Counted from the first letter of the stretch, positions 44,478-55,800 are shown. The stretch is DNA of 64,000 nt from M3007 sp044350425 (GCA_044350425.1 JBILHS010000011.1:1-64000), one strand, 5' to 3'. Translations and numbers: made by a program. The notes: generated by a model not told the origin, from the letters alone.

Positions 44478-46331
44478 ATGCGACAAATTTTACAACGGAG
44501 TTTCTTTGCTACCCTTTCATTCTTCGCGCTGGGCGTCTTAAACGCTCAATTGGCAACACCCTTCTGGAGTGAAAATTTCACCAATGGTATTCCATCCAAC
44601 TGGACCATTGCAGATGCTTCCGGCCAGAATATTCTCTGGACCTGGTGTCCCAACCCGGCTTTAGGCAATGGTGATCCAGGCTGCGCGCCTGTCTTCGATG
44701 ATGCCACCAATGGTCAGATTCCATTTAAAGGTGCAACAGCAGGCACCGGCTCTATGGTACTTGATTCGGACGAACCAGGAGACCTTCCTAAAAGCCATAT
44801 TGCAGAACTTACTACCAGTAACATCGATTGTACCGGGAAGAATCAGGTTTTTGTCACTTTTCAGACCCACATTGGTGTGTACTCGCTGGGGGCAGAAACA
44901 AATGCCGTACTACGGGTTAGTACCAATAATGGCAGTACCTGGACCAATTATACCGTTTTCCCGGGCCTGACGACCACTGCACGTTGGTCTGAGAACCCGG
45001 AGATTCCCATCATTGACATTTCTGCAACGGCAGCGAATCAGGCCAATGTACTGCTTCAATGGCAGTGGACCGGCAACTGGGAGTACATGTGGAGTCTGGA
45101 TGATATCGAAGTGTATGACCAGAACCCAACGCCGGGAAATGATCTGTCCATCAGCGCATTTTTCTACCCTGTCTCAAGCTTTGCTACCCCGGTTTCGCAA
45201 ATTGCTTCTGACACCTTCCAATTTGAGGTCAACCTCAACAACAATGGTTTGAACCCGCAGACCAATATTGTGGTCACCGCATATGTAAAAGAAGATGGTG
45301 GCAGCACCTTGCATACGCAAACCATTACCATCCCGTCCCTTGCTGCCGGTGTGGTTGATAGCGGTTTTGTTTTCCCGATCCTTTACGCTCCTGAACTCAA
45401 TACAGGTCTGTATACGATTGGTTATTCGGTAAGTACAGACTCCGTGGACCAACGCCCGACAGACAATGTACGATCAAGTAGTTTTGTGGTGAGCAACAAT
45501 CAGTTTGCCAAAGAAGATGGCCCCGAACAGGGTTACAGACCAAGCGCTGGAGGTGACTGGGCGATTGCCAATACCTATCGCATGAATGGCGGCAACTTTG
45601 AATTGTACAAAGCAACGCAAGCGGAATTTGCTTTCTCTACGAATGCAGATGAAATCGCCCCGGGTGAAGTGGATGCAGCGATCTATCTTTTCAAAGTCAA
45701 TGCGGATGTTGCAGAAGACTTTTCTGATTTTGATCCATCCTCTATTCTGAGCTCAAGTACTGAATGGGTGGGTGCCGGCAATTACGAGGCACCTGATTCC
45801 TTGGACAACTACGAACTGCAGCAAGCCGTGATTTCTGATCTGAACACGGGTCTTCCCGGAGTTATTCTGGAGCCAGGAGCACGCTACCTTGTGGCCATGG
45901 AATACGCGAATGCCAGCGCGCAGGCATTCCATGCATTCAATGACGACGTATTTTACTATTTCCCATCTACCTTCGTCTTCAACACGGATTGGAATGTCAA
46001 TGGATTTGGTGGAGACGTCAATGCCTTATTGCGCTTATACATCAGTCTGGTGAGTACCACTGATGAGCAAGCGCTTCCGGAAAACACCCTCAGCTTGTTT
46101 CCAAACCCGGTAGTCGAAACGCTCCAATTGGGCGTTCAATTCGAGAAGCCAACCGATGCGACCATTACGATTGCCGATATGCAGGGTCGGGTAATCACGT
46201 TTGAAGACCGCAGTGGGCTCACGAACGAGACTCTTCGCTATCAGTTGCCACAATTGGCCTCCGGCACTTACCTTGCCCGTATCGCTACGGCAAAAGGTTC
46301 TTTGACCCGGAAATTCACCGTAATTAAGTAG
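44478..46331 (+). CDS. T9SS-sorted protein with choice-of-anchor J / MAM-like domain
   Basis: 617 residues; the start at 44478 (MRQILQRSFFATLSFFALGVLNAQ) gives a signal peptide. Residues about 28-200 form a MAM-like, choice-of-anchor J module (FWSENFTNGIPSNWTIADASG, FVTFQTHIGVYSLG, WTGNWEYMWSLDDIEVYDQ). Next come CARDB-like strands (FEVNLNNNGLNPQTNIVVTAYV), further beta segments and a C-terminal sorting domain (LSLFPNPVVETLQLGV ... GSLTRKFTVIK). No enzymatic motif is visible; an adhesive or structural role is inferred. It follows the lysyl oxidase gene and could be transcribed with it through the repeat. Confidence 0.8.
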   Translation: MRQILQRSFFATLSFFALGVLNAQLATPFWSENFTNGIPSNWTIADASGQNILWTWCPNPALGNGDPGCAPVFDDATNGQIPFKGATAGTGSMVLDSDEPGDLPKSHIAELTTSNIDCTGKNQVFVTFQTHIGVYSLGAETNAVLRVSTNNGSTWTNYTVFPGLTTTARWSENPEIPIIDISATAANQANVLLQWQWTGNWEYMWSLDDIEVYDQNPTPGNDLSISAFFYPVSSFATPVSQIASDTFQFEVNLNNNGLNPQTNIVVTAYVKEDGGSTLHTQTITIPSLAAGVVDSGFVFPILYAPELNTGLYTIGYSVSTDSVDQRPTDNVRSSSFVVSNNQFAKEDGPEQGYRPSAGGDWAIANTYRMNGGNFELYKATQAEFAFSTNADEIAPGEVDAAIYLFKVNADVAEDFSDFDPSSILSSSTEWVGAGNYEAPDSLDNYELQQAVISDLNTGLPGVILEPGARYLVAMEYANASAQAFHAFNDDVFYYFPSTFVFNTDWNVNGFGGDVNALLRLYISLVSTTDEQALPENTLSLFPNPVVETLQLGVQFEKPTDATITIADMQGRVITFEDRSGLTNETLRYQLPQLASGTYLARIATAKGSLTRKFTVIK

Positions 46332-46332
46332 T

Positions 46333-46471
46333 TAGTTTCAAGTTGAAAGTTTCAAGTTGAAAGTTTCAAGTTGAAAGTTGGACCTGAGCACTGGTCTGTG
46401 ACTTTTAACTTGAAACTTGAAACTTGAAACTTTTAACTTGAAACTTTTAACTTGAAACTTTTAACTCGAAA
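46333..46471. repeat. Junction inverted repeat of TTTCAAGTTGAAAG words; supplies lpxB's last codons
   Basis: The left arm (46333-46378) has three copies of TTTCAAGTTGAAAG; the right arm (46407-46471) has five copies of the complement AACTTGAAACTTTT type. The right arm encodes the last codons and TAA (46461-46463) of convergent lpxB, while the left arm begins two bases after the stop of the preceding gene. Confidence 0.8.
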
Positions 46472-47555
46472 CTACAGTCTTCAAGATCGCAGCTGCTGCT
46501 CTTTGGGAAGCTCCGCCGTCTCCCAGGCATTTGCGGAGTTCAGCATAGCCTGCCTTTATTTCCTTGGATTTTTCGGGTGTCAAAATTTCTGCCAAAGCAG
46601 CGCGCAGGTTTTTCGGATCTAATTCGTCCTGTATCAACTCGCGCACCAGGGGTCTATCCATGATCAGGTTTACCAGCGAAATATATTTTACCTTTATCAA
46701 TTGCCTGGCGATCCGATAGGAGATCCAGTTGCCTGTATAGCAAACCACCTGAGGTACATCCAGCAAGGCTGTTTCTAGCGTAGAGGTGCCCGATTTTACG
46801 AGGGCCGCTTTGGACTCCCGCAACACCTCATAGGTCTTCCCGCGCACCAGCTGCACGTTTGGATACTTCTCCAAAAATGGTTGATAATACGCTTCAGACA
46901 AAGAAGACGCGCCCGCGATCACAAAGATGTAATCCGGGAAATCAGCCGACACCTCCAGCATTTTAGGCAAAATCCGACTCACTTCCTGTTTCCGGCTTCC
47001 GGGGAGCAGGGCGATCTGGTTGGTGATTGGTGATTGGTGCATGGCATTTACCAATCCAAGTTCATCCAGGAGTGGATGTCCGACGAATTCGGCGTCTATC
47101 CCATAGGTTCGAAAAAAAGCTTTTTCAAAAGGAAGGATCACCAGCAACTTGTCCACATCACGGCTGATCGCATGTGCCCGAGAGGCATGCCAGGCCCACA
47201 ATTGAGGGGAGATGTAATAGATCACCGGAATATGCTGCTCTTTTGCCCAACGAGCGATACGCAGATTAAAGCCCGGATAATCGATCAACACCAGTGCATC
47301 GGGTTTGAAATCCAGGATATCCTGTTTGCAAAAAGCGATGTTGCGCAGGATGGCACGAAGGTTTTTGATCACCTCCACAAAGCCCATGAATGCCAGGTCT
47401 CGGTAATGTTTTACCAGGGTTGCACCTGCATTTTGCATCAGGTCACCCCCCCAGACCCTGCAGGAGAGGTCGGGGCGTTGGACATAGAGTTCCTTTAATA
47501 AATTGGATCCGTGTAAGTCGCCGGATGCTTCTCCGGCTATAAGGTACAATCGCAT
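46461..47555 (-). CDS. lpxB: Lipid-A-disaccharide synthase
   Basis: 364 residues. The N-terminal AGEASGDLHGSNLLKEL motif and GGDLMQNAGATLV, the central YYISPQLWAWHASRA and the C-terminal KSGTSTLETALLDVPQVVCY are diagnostic of LpxB. It joins UDP-2,3-diacylglucosamine and lipid X in lipid A synthesis at the inner membrane. Just before the ALLPGSRKQEV motif, codons for HQSPITNQ are made of a TGATTGG-class repeat (47022-47040), an unusual insertion of junction-repeat vocabulary into coding sequence. Its stop lies in a junction repeat. Confidence 0.92.
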   Translation of the reverse strand: MRLYLIAGEASGDLHGSNLLKELYVQRPDLSCRVWGGDLMQNAGATLVKHYRDLAFMGFVEVIKNLRAILRNIAFCKQDILDFKPDALVLIDYPGFNLRIARWAKEQHIPVIYYISPQLWAWHASRAHAISRDVDKLLVILPFEKAFFRTYGIDAEFVGHPLLDELGLVNAMHQSPITNQIALLPGSRKQEVSRILPKMLEVSADFPDYIFVIAGASSLSEAYYQPFLEKYPNVQLVRGKTYEVLRESKAALVKSGTSTLETALLDVPQVVCYTGNWISYRIARQLIKVKYISLVNLIMDRPLVRELIQDELDPKNLRAALAEILTPEKSKEIKAGYAELRKCLGDGGASQRAAAAILKTVVSS

Positions 47556-47565
47556 AATCTGGAAA

Positions 47566-47600
47566 AAAAAGCGGCAACCGCTTTACGCGGTTACCGCTAT
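47566..47600 (-). terminator. Hairpin with T-run on the minus strand, second of a pair
   Basis: Imperfect stem AGCGG-AACCGC / GCGGTT-CCGCT with a short loop. It lies 10 bases upstream of the lpxB start and is followed by T on the minus strand. Possibly a backup terminator or attenuator before lpxB. Confidence 0.5.
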
Positions 47601-47672
47601 CATCAAAACACGCTTCATTTTGTCAAAGGTACTGGTATACGATTTTGGACAACTTCTTTTTTCAATAATATT

Positions 47673-47715
47673 TGAAAAAAAAATCGGCAGCCACGCATAG
47701 CGCAACTGCCGATTT
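47673..47715 (-). terminator. Intrinsic terminator of the Omp28-like gene
   Basis: The stem AAATCGGCAG / CTGCCGATTT (47681-47690 with 47706-47715) is followed by a further T-run on the minus strand. It lies 22 bases after the stop at 47738. Confidence 0.75.
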
Positions 47716-47737
47716 CAAAGCGAAATTGGGTTACAAT

Positions 47738-49606
47738 TTACTTCACAACGACCCACTGCGTTTGAGCAGTGCCTTCGCTGCCCTGAAGTACCACACGGTA
47801 GCTGCCAGAAGCAAGTTGGCTTGCATTCATCACAACACGGTTTTCACCGGCAGGAAGTTCGCCAAGCAACTGTGATTGTACTAAGGCACCCTCTGCGCTG
47901 TACACGCGAAGTTCGATGTTTTGTGCAGTTTCGAGACCGAAACGAACCTCAGCGTAGTCGCGGGTTGGGTTCGGAACCAGGTTGAATTGAGTCAGTGTCA
48001 ATTCTTTGGTGCCAACGGTGGTGCTCACGTTTACGTTGTCCACATAAAGGTTGTTGCCAAAGCCGCTTTCGCCGGTGAAACGAATGATCACTTCAGACTG
48101 ACCATTGAAGCTGGAAATGTCAATTTCATTCGCAGCCCACTGGGTAGATGTTGGTACGAATGCCGCCGTTGCAGCAGGAGCAGTAGCCAGATCAAGGTTT
48201 TGAGCATAGAAAATTTCAGACCAGGTCACACCGCAATCAGAAGAAACTTCAATGCGAAGGGCATCGTAGTCAGCTGCGCTGTAAGGCGCATAAGCATGGT
48301 CGAACTTAAGCGTGCTGGCATTGGTAGCAGTGCTCAGGTCGATTTTGGGTGTGTGCAGGTATGTATTGGCACCTTTTGGGATATCATACATATTGCAACG
48401 CGCAGAACGTGAGCTGGCAGCACCTGCGTTGGTCGCAAGTTTCCAGCCATTAGCGCCGGCATTGATCGAAGACCAGCCAGTTGGAGGGAAAGCAGCGCTC
48501 TGGAAAACATTGCTGAAAGGCAGTGGCTGTGCAGCGCCCAAAGCAGCGGTGACCTTGATCGTAGAAGTTCCACCCACGAGGTTGGTTTGGATTCCAAGAT
48601 TTGAGCTAATAACTGCTACTTCAATATTAACCGTACCTGCAGCATTGATCACGATATCCGTAAGTTGGATATCTTCAGATGCACCTGGAGCCAGGCTGCC
48701 AGTCCAGTTCAGATCCTGCCATGCACCCGCACCATTACGGTAGCGAAGCAGTGCGTTGGTCAAAGTTGCGTTGCCTGTATTTTCCAAGGTGAAGGATGGA
48801 GAAAAGCCAGCAACACATGCGAATACATTCTGAGAAGCTACTGTAGCACCCAAACCTGGAACGGCTGGAGTCAATGGCTCAGAACGATTTGATTGGAACA
48901 CTTCTTTCGTGTCATCATTTTGAAGGAAAGCGGCTACGCTCATTTGATTGATATCGTAGAAATTAGCCAGTTTCCATTTGAAAGCATAGTTCTTGGTCTC
49001 ACCAGCAGCAAAGTTGCCCGTGGTAGTACCCGTTGTACTAGGCAGGGTTTTGCGCATAATCTGGTAAAAATCTTTTTCACCATTAGAGCCAGGAGCAGAT
49101 TCGAAAATGATCTCGTCTTCAATTACAACCACACGAAGGCGAAGGGCGCCTGTCAACGCAGCATCTGAAGTCACAGCAACATTGATGAACACCGAATCAT
49201 ACGTAGCATTCAAGGAATGATTTACTGCAATGGTCACAGGTGTCAGCGTGTTGTATGCCGTCTGGATCGAAGCATTGGTCATATTCGAAAGTGGAAATAC
49301 TTCCAGGGTACCATTTTGGCGGCCATTGGGTACACCATTTACAGCGTAGTAAGTTACACGCGGCGCTACATCGGCTTGGGTTTGAGCGTTCATTGGATCT
49401 GTTCCAGGCCAGTTGGTCTGCCACTTAATAGGTGTAAGGTACTGCATGTTGGCTGCAACAACTGCATTGAAGCCCGGATTTTGCGAAGCGCACGGTCCGC
49501 AGGATGCGTTAGTAAACTCCTCAATCAGGACACGACGCTTGTGTTGTGCCGATACTCCGAAGGTGCATAAAAGCGCGAAAGCAAGGATGGATAATTTTTT
49601 GATCAT
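47738..49606 (-). CDS. T9SS-sorted Omp28-like protein with thioredoxin-like CxxC segment
   Basis: 622 residues; the start at 49606 (MIKKLSILAFALLCTFGVSAQ) is chosen for its signal peptide; the longer upstream frame is unlikely. The N-terminal segment RRVLIEEFTNASCGPC (C36, C39) followed by ASQNPGFNAVV matches Omp28/thioredoxin-like proteins of Bacteroidota, where a CxxC site could serve redox chemistry. A CARDB-like region follows (TLENTGNATLTNALLRYRNG), then a MAM/choice-of-anchor J module (FPPTGWSSINAGANGWKLA) and a sorting domain (FNLVPNPTRDYAEVRFGL ... TQWVVVK). Confidence 0.82.
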   Translation of the reverse strand: MIKKLSILAFALLCTFGVSAQHKRRVLIEEFTNASCGPCASQNPGFNAVVAANMQYLTPIKWQTNWPGTDPMNAQTQADVAPRVTYYAVNGVPNGRQNGTLEVFPLSNMTNASIQTAYNTLTPVTIAVNHSLNATYDSVFINVAVTSDAALTGALRLRVVVIEDEIIFESAPGSNGEKDFYQIMRKTLPSTTGTTTGNFAAGETKNYAFKWKLANFYDINQMSVAAFLQNDDTKEVFQSNRSEPLTPAVPGLGATVASQNVFACVAGFSPSFTLENTGNATLTNALLRYRNGAGAWQDLNWTGSLAPGASEDIQLTDIVINAAGTVNIEVAVISSNLGIQTNLVGGTSTIKVTAALGAAQPLPFSNVFQSAAFPPTGWSSINAGANGWKLATNAGAASSRSARCNMYDIPKGANTYLHTPKIDLSTATNASTLKFDHAYAPYSAADYDALRIEVSSDCGVTWSEIFYAQNLDLATAPAATAAFVPTSTQWAANEIDISSFNGQSEVIIRFTGESGFGNNLYVDNVNVSTTVGTKELTLTQFNLVPNPTRDYAEVRFGLETAQNIELRVYSAEGALVQSQLLGELPAGENRVVMNASQLASGSYRVVLQGSEGTAQTQWVVVK

Positions 49607-49770
49607 GTTTAGCAATTTAATAGTTGGTAAAAAACGATTGCAAATGTAACGAACCTTATATGCCAAGCAATTTTTTTGGTCAAAAATGTCGTCCGTTGTC
49701 ATTCAGATTTAGAAAAAACGCTTATATTTTTGGTTTGCCAAAATTATATGCCCTTAAAACGGTCAGAAAG

Positions 49771-49806
49771 AACAGCCCCGACACCGTAGAACGGATCGGG
49801 GCTGTA
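49771..49806 (-). terminator. Hairpin after the 3708-residue gene
   Basis: A 10-bp stem ACAGCCCCGA / TCGGGGCTGT (49772-49781 with 49796-49805), extended by ACCGT/ACGG pairing, is followed on the minus strand by a T-rich TTCTTTCT. It lies 75 bases downstream of the stop at 49881. Confidence 0.65.
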
Positions 49807-49832
49807 TAATAAATCCCTTCTAAAACGAATTT

Positions 49833-49860
49833 TATCTCGCCTGGATCATCTTCTTCGTGG
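49833..49860 (-). repeat. Duplicated 3' tip of the giant gene
   Basis: On the minus strand this reads ACG AAG AAG ATG ATC CAG GCG AGA TAA (TKKMIQAR, stop). It is a near-copy of the gene's own last codons at 49881-49908 (TKMMIQAR, stop), about 50 bases downstream. It looks like the relic of a recombination or duplication of the 3' end. Confidence 0.6.
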
Positions 49861-49880
49861 GCTGGGACAAGCCCCGCACC

Positions 49881-52800
49881 CTACCTCGCCTGAATCATCA
49901 TCTTCGTGGCACTGTCTGTGGCGGTCTCTAACCGATAGTATAATGCGCCCGTTGTATTGATCAGCGCACGATCCAAGACGATCGTGTTCTCCCCTTGAGC
50001 AAACTGACCTCTCTGCTGGTAAACTACGCGGCCTGTTTCGTCAAACACGGACAAGGTTGCCTCCGCTGCTTCCGGAAGGAAGAACCCTATAAACGTGCGG
50101 TTCACGAATGGGTTGGGCTGGTTTTGGTACAGCTCGAAACCAACACGACTCATTGTCAGCCCCGCAGGAGACCTGAAACGGAAAGCAACACCTAGACGGG
50201 TCATTTGGTCATTGTTTGCGTAAGCCTCGGCTCTGGTGATCGAACCAGATACACCCAGCATTTCACTCAATCTGCCCGCTTTTTCCGCACGGAAACGTAC
50301 GGTGAAACCTGGTGCTCCGTCAATAGAAACTGCCATGGCATTCGCAGGAGTCAGGTTGAAGTTGCCTGATCTAACGTTTTCAGCATCCACGGTGCCAATC
50401 GCAGTCAAGCCATTCAGGGTTGTCGTGAACTGGAAACCTTTAAGCGCCTGTGCAGCAGTGAATGAAACCTCAAACACTTCACCCGCTTTGACATCGCGGT
50501 CCGCAATATCAAAGATCGCCGTGCCAGCCGTGCGTTCTTCTGCCTGCATGGTAGCATTGGCTAAAGCAGAACGGTTCAGGTCGCCGATTTTGACGCCCAT
50601 GAAATCTTCCTGTATTTGATTGGTCATCGCATTCGCCACCGAAATACTTTCCGGGAATGAGGCTTCAAATGGATTGTTCGCATTCGGGAAGGTGTAATTA
50701 TAATCCACAAAACGCCAGGAGTCATTGGCCGGCAATTCGGTATAAATACCCAGTATCAATTTGCGTAACTCAACGATATCGAAGGTGGTTACCGAATTAG
50801 ACTTATTGGCATCTGCAGCGATAATCTTGTACGGAGAATCTAAAGGCTCCGTACCCAGGATGTGTTTCGAGATCAATACCAGATCATAAGTGGTCACACC
50901 ATTGAGTGGATTGTCTTTTTTCTCCGGAGCGATCGTAAAGCTTGCATCCAGGGGCACGTTGTTCATCACATAATATTCCCCAAGATTGTCAGAAAGATCA
51001 AAGAAAGAATAAGGTGGTGCAAATGTGCTGGTACCATGGATCTTGACCATCGTTTCCTCTACACCCTCGGTCATCTCATTGGTGATCTTTCCGGCTACAT
51101 TGATGTGACCATTCGAGCAATTGCCCAAATTGTCCTGTACAATGACATAAGTTTCGCAATAGTCCGCATTCCCCGAAGCATCAAGCGCCCAGATCTCCAC
51201 ACATTGGGTGCCAGTTTCTGTGCAGGTAAAGGCGACCGAGGTCTGTATGCTTCCATCCGGGTTCAACGGAAATCCGGTGCCCGTGCCACATTTGCGGATC
51301 CCAAGTTTCAATTGGCCTGCCGGAGTACAATTATCTTCTGCGTATTGCAGGAAATCTGAAGCCCACAACTGTACCATCCCAGTTGGCATAATATTGACGC
51401 TCAAACCATTGATACAAACCACCGTTGGAGCTTTGCAGTCTTTAATAGTGAATTTGTATTCGCAGACCGATTGATTGCCACAACCATCCTGTAAGATCCA
51501 TTTGATCTTGTGGGTTCCATACGGGAACTCAGGAATGGTGTATACATTCGGAGCTTGCGTTGTATTCCAACGAACTGCGAATGCTTTTTGATTGGCCCCG
51601 GCAGTGAGATTCTGAAGTATCGCGAATTGATAGGTCTGATTTGTTGGCAACCCGCGATTGTCAAATGTGCGCGGAGCTCCTCCTCCAAAGTTCGGAGTGT
51701 TGGCATTGCCAAAATAGACGATGCCCGGAGGGGGCGGATTCAAACTATTGATCACGGTTTCCATCGTACCATCGTTATCCAAATCAAGGAAAAGCAGATA
51801 ATTCGCGGATACATTGGTTCCGGAGCAGGCGTCTCGGCCCGCGACCTTCAAGTCAGCCGGACCCTCACACAAATCGTGGCTTTGTATGGAATTGTCCCAC
51901 CAATCCATTTGGTTCCACAAACCTGCCTGATTGGTCGTGAGGTCACAGTAAGCCGTATCTGATGGGCAATGCTCAAATTTAGGAGCCTGTCCGTCAATGA
52001 TCTTTATGATCTGCTTGTACTTGTAACAGTTTGCGTTTTTCTCCCAGAACGTGCAGTAGTTAGTGGCTTGTGGGTCGCCCGGGTTGATTTTAACCACCGT
52101 TGAAGCCCAAGGCGCTGGCGTACCACACTCCGAAACGGTAGGACCAGGCAGGTTGGTAATGTTATTGGTGTTTGGATGCGGATTTGGATTGGGGACATTA
52201 ATGCAGTTTCCATTCGGATTGTAGGTACACCAGTTGATGACCGTCCAAGTCCGTTCTATTTTGAAGCAGGCATCCGGCACAACTGTAAAGATTTCATCCT
52301 CATAGTTAATACCCAGGAGTTCACAATCCTCGCCCAGTGTTTTTGGCTCATCGTATCGGGCGTCATCATTGCAACCGGTCACAATCGCATCATTCGGGAA
52401 CCGAAGGAAATAGTCCTGCTCATAGGTGACCAGTACCCGTTGGGTACACTGGCTGCTTTGTCCATGGCAATCAAATGCGCGGAAAGTGCGGGTGATCGTA
52501 CCCTTATTGCACACCGTATCGAACAAGGAATAGTTTACAGTATGGGTCAGACCGCATTGGCCCTGGTATTCCTTGGTCAGGTCGAGACAGCAGTTGTCTG
52601 CTACTTCAGCCTTTCCATAAGTCCAGAGACTTGGATCAAAGTTTTCACAATTCACGGCAACCTGGGCAGGAGGAATACAGCTCGGCTTGAGCTTTTCCTG
52701 CACTTCTACCTGGATCATGCACTCGTTTTTGATCAGAGAGCCATCCGGACCTACCGCTATCCCTCCGTTCATATCCAACTGATACGCCGCCAGAACAATG

Positions 52801-55800
52801 GTCTGGGTTGTCCCAACTTCACAACAGTAGAATTTAATGGAATCCTGCTCGCTGATGGCACGATCTCTTTCAGATGGGAAACTCTGATTCGGCGCGTCGC
52901 AAGGCAGGGTTCCTCGTGCCGCATTCAATTGCTCGATACAATCTGAGTACGGCGCCATTCTACGAATGGTGAGTTTTATGTTGTTACAATTGTCATAAGA
53001 GCCATCGTTAAAGGTGGCAGCCTTTACCCAGGTCACACCTCCAAAACTGCAGGCATCTAAGGCAGCAGGCAGGCCATTCGGACCAGCCGGGCCATAACAA
53101 TCCAGTGGATCATCTGTGCCAATCGAAACCGTGGTAGTCTGGTCGCAGGCCGCTACAGGGGGAACATAATCCCGTATGGCGAGCCGGAATGTACAAGTGG
53201 TGCTATTGCCGCAGTCATCGGTTGCAACATATAAAACCGTTTGTGCTCCGATAGGCAGACAGGGGGTATTTTCAAATGCTGCCAATGTATCCCTATCCCA
53301 CCAGTTGTTTCCCGCAAAATCCTGGAGCGTACCACCAATGGTATACATTCCGGTTTGTTCATTGGAGGTCGGGTCGAAGGTGGTAACCATCCCGCTGATG
53401 TTATTGACGCGGGAGCATTCATCCCGGATCACAAGATCAGGCAGATCAACGGTACCACAACATTGGAATGGGTCGACTGAAACGGTGGTGTTGGCAGGAC
53501 AAGTCATGGCCGGACCTTGTTTGTCCACCACTTTAATAAGTTGGTCGTACTTTATAACGCCGGGCGCACAGTTATTCAGCGCCGTCCATTTTCGGTTGAT
53601 TTTATAAGTGCCGTCACACACCGGGATCAGCAAATCTACAAATGACCAGTTGAAATTACAACCACCCGTTTGGCCAAAAATGTAGGGATAGCCTTGCAAT
53701 CCCTGACTTTCAATCCAAGCTGGCGAAGGATACGTTGCGTTGCAACTGAACCCGGGAGCAACGATATCGTCGTAGCTGGGCGGGAATTTCAAATCTGCCA
53801 CCGTTGGACGCAGGAGACTGATGCTTTGAGTGCAAATAGACGTGTTGCCACTCGCATCCACGGCGGTCCACTTCCGGGTAACGATCTTGGTCAGGCCTGA
53901 AGCACAATCTTTCGGGACTTCCGTATCAATGTAATTCAGGGTAAAACTCTGACAGTCTGTTACAGCCGGGTATGCTACAATAACCCCAAGGACATTGGTC
54001 AGATAATCAGGGTTTAGATCCACTGTATTGCAGGGCACCGAAAAATCGGTGCAGTTCAAAGCAGGAGAGAGCTTATCCTCTATCTTGAGATTTCCCCAGC
54101 ATTTATTGCCACTTACCAGATGCGTTACACGTACCTGATAGGTTTTACCGATGTCGTTTGCATTTACGGTGCCGGGCTCCCAGGGTCCGTTGCCATACGG
54201 GAGGGTTCGGTCAATTTCTACGATATAATCGTCATAGCAGCCGTAGGTGCCCTCCAAAATATCGTCAGGCAGAATATTTTCTGTGCAATCTGCATCCAGC
54301 GACAAATACACCAGGTCATTGCAGGAAAGGTTCGTAGGCGTAGCAATCACATTGGCATATACCGTGATGGTTTGGATACATCCCGGATCGTTTGGACCAA
54401 AAGCCTTTGGCACCCCACCGTTCACGGTGTAAACGATCTGGTATTGACCCACGCCTTGCCCAGGGTCAAAAACGGTGGCTGGAATGCCGTTCACGGTAAA
54501 TCCCTGACTTGCGATATTCGCATCACCAGGGGTTCCGGTGAGGTTCACCGGATTGGAATACAAACAAAACGGACCACCCAGGTCAGCCGTAATGGTCGGG
54601 TTGGGGTATTGGCAGGAGTTTCCGATGGTGAGGATCTGACCTGTTTCACTGCGGACCGTGATGGAATATCCCAGGGCATCCACATGGATTCCCGTCAAAA
54701 AGTAATCTCCGCTGGGGACTGGATTTTCCACAAAAGTGGTCCCCAAGGGTATCAGGATCGGTGCAGCAGGTGGCGCCGGGCTGTTTGACGCGTAAAGCCC
54801 CATATTGGCAATGAGCGTCCAAGTTTTCCCGGCCAGCGATTCAATTTTGATGGTTTCACCAAACTGACCGTTTTCCAGGCTGCTTGCATTGTTTTTACAA
54901 ACACAGGGGTCGGTGATCCGGATGACGGGCGTGCAACGTGAGAAGGGTGCAATGGTCACGTTGAATGTGCAAGAACCAATATTACCGCAAAGATCCTCCA
55001 CCCTTATGGTCAAAGCACGCGTTAATCCTTCATCAGCACAGGTAAACGTCTGTGGAGGAAATGGGATCAACAGCAGATTGGCATTCGGAGCACAATTATC
55101 TGAATAGGAATAATTGATGTTGTTGATGTTGAGCGAGGCCTTACCAAATATATCCAGGTTGATGGTCAGGTTTGCCGGACAGTTCACCACCGGAGGGGTA
55201 TTGTCGACGATAGAAATGGTCTGGTCGAGTTTGGTCTGGTTTCCGCAGTTATCGGTAGCGGTCCAGGTACGCTTTATCGTTTTTGCCTGGGGACAGTTCC
55301 CAGCCATTTGTGTTTCAGTAAAGGTGACTGTCGGCCCCTGAGACGCTGCAACAAATGTCTGACCGGCATTTACACCGCAATTGGAGGCTGCCAAAGGTCC
55401 TGTCCAGGTAAAATCTGAGTATTGGTCGCCGTTGCCTGTGAGATAAAGGGATTGGCCAACTGGTTCGGTACCCGCTTCAGAAACACCAATATTCGTAGAA
55501 TTCATGCCGTTTGCAGGACCATTGGTCGCTGCGAACACACCTTCATAGCTTAAGAATTGAATCACCATGCCACCCATCACATCGTGCACCAGGGCTACAC
55601 CATCCGGTGCACCATTTTGGATCCCGTTTGCCGGGTAGCCAAAGCACAGGGTGCCAAAGCCATTGGCTTGATTTGGAATAATACCACCCAGCACGAGTGT
55701 ATTATAAGAAGCCCCGCCAGTACCATTATAAAGTACCAGACTATATGTTGAAAGATTTGTACCTGCCGTACCAGCTATTTCAATAAATTCACCGACATCT

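Noticed and set aside
49917..54788. Many plus-strand open frames opposite the giant gene (for example 52176-52946, 54120-54788)
   Set aside because: Antisense shadows of a continuous 3708-codon gene; compositions are unlike proteins and no motifs appear.
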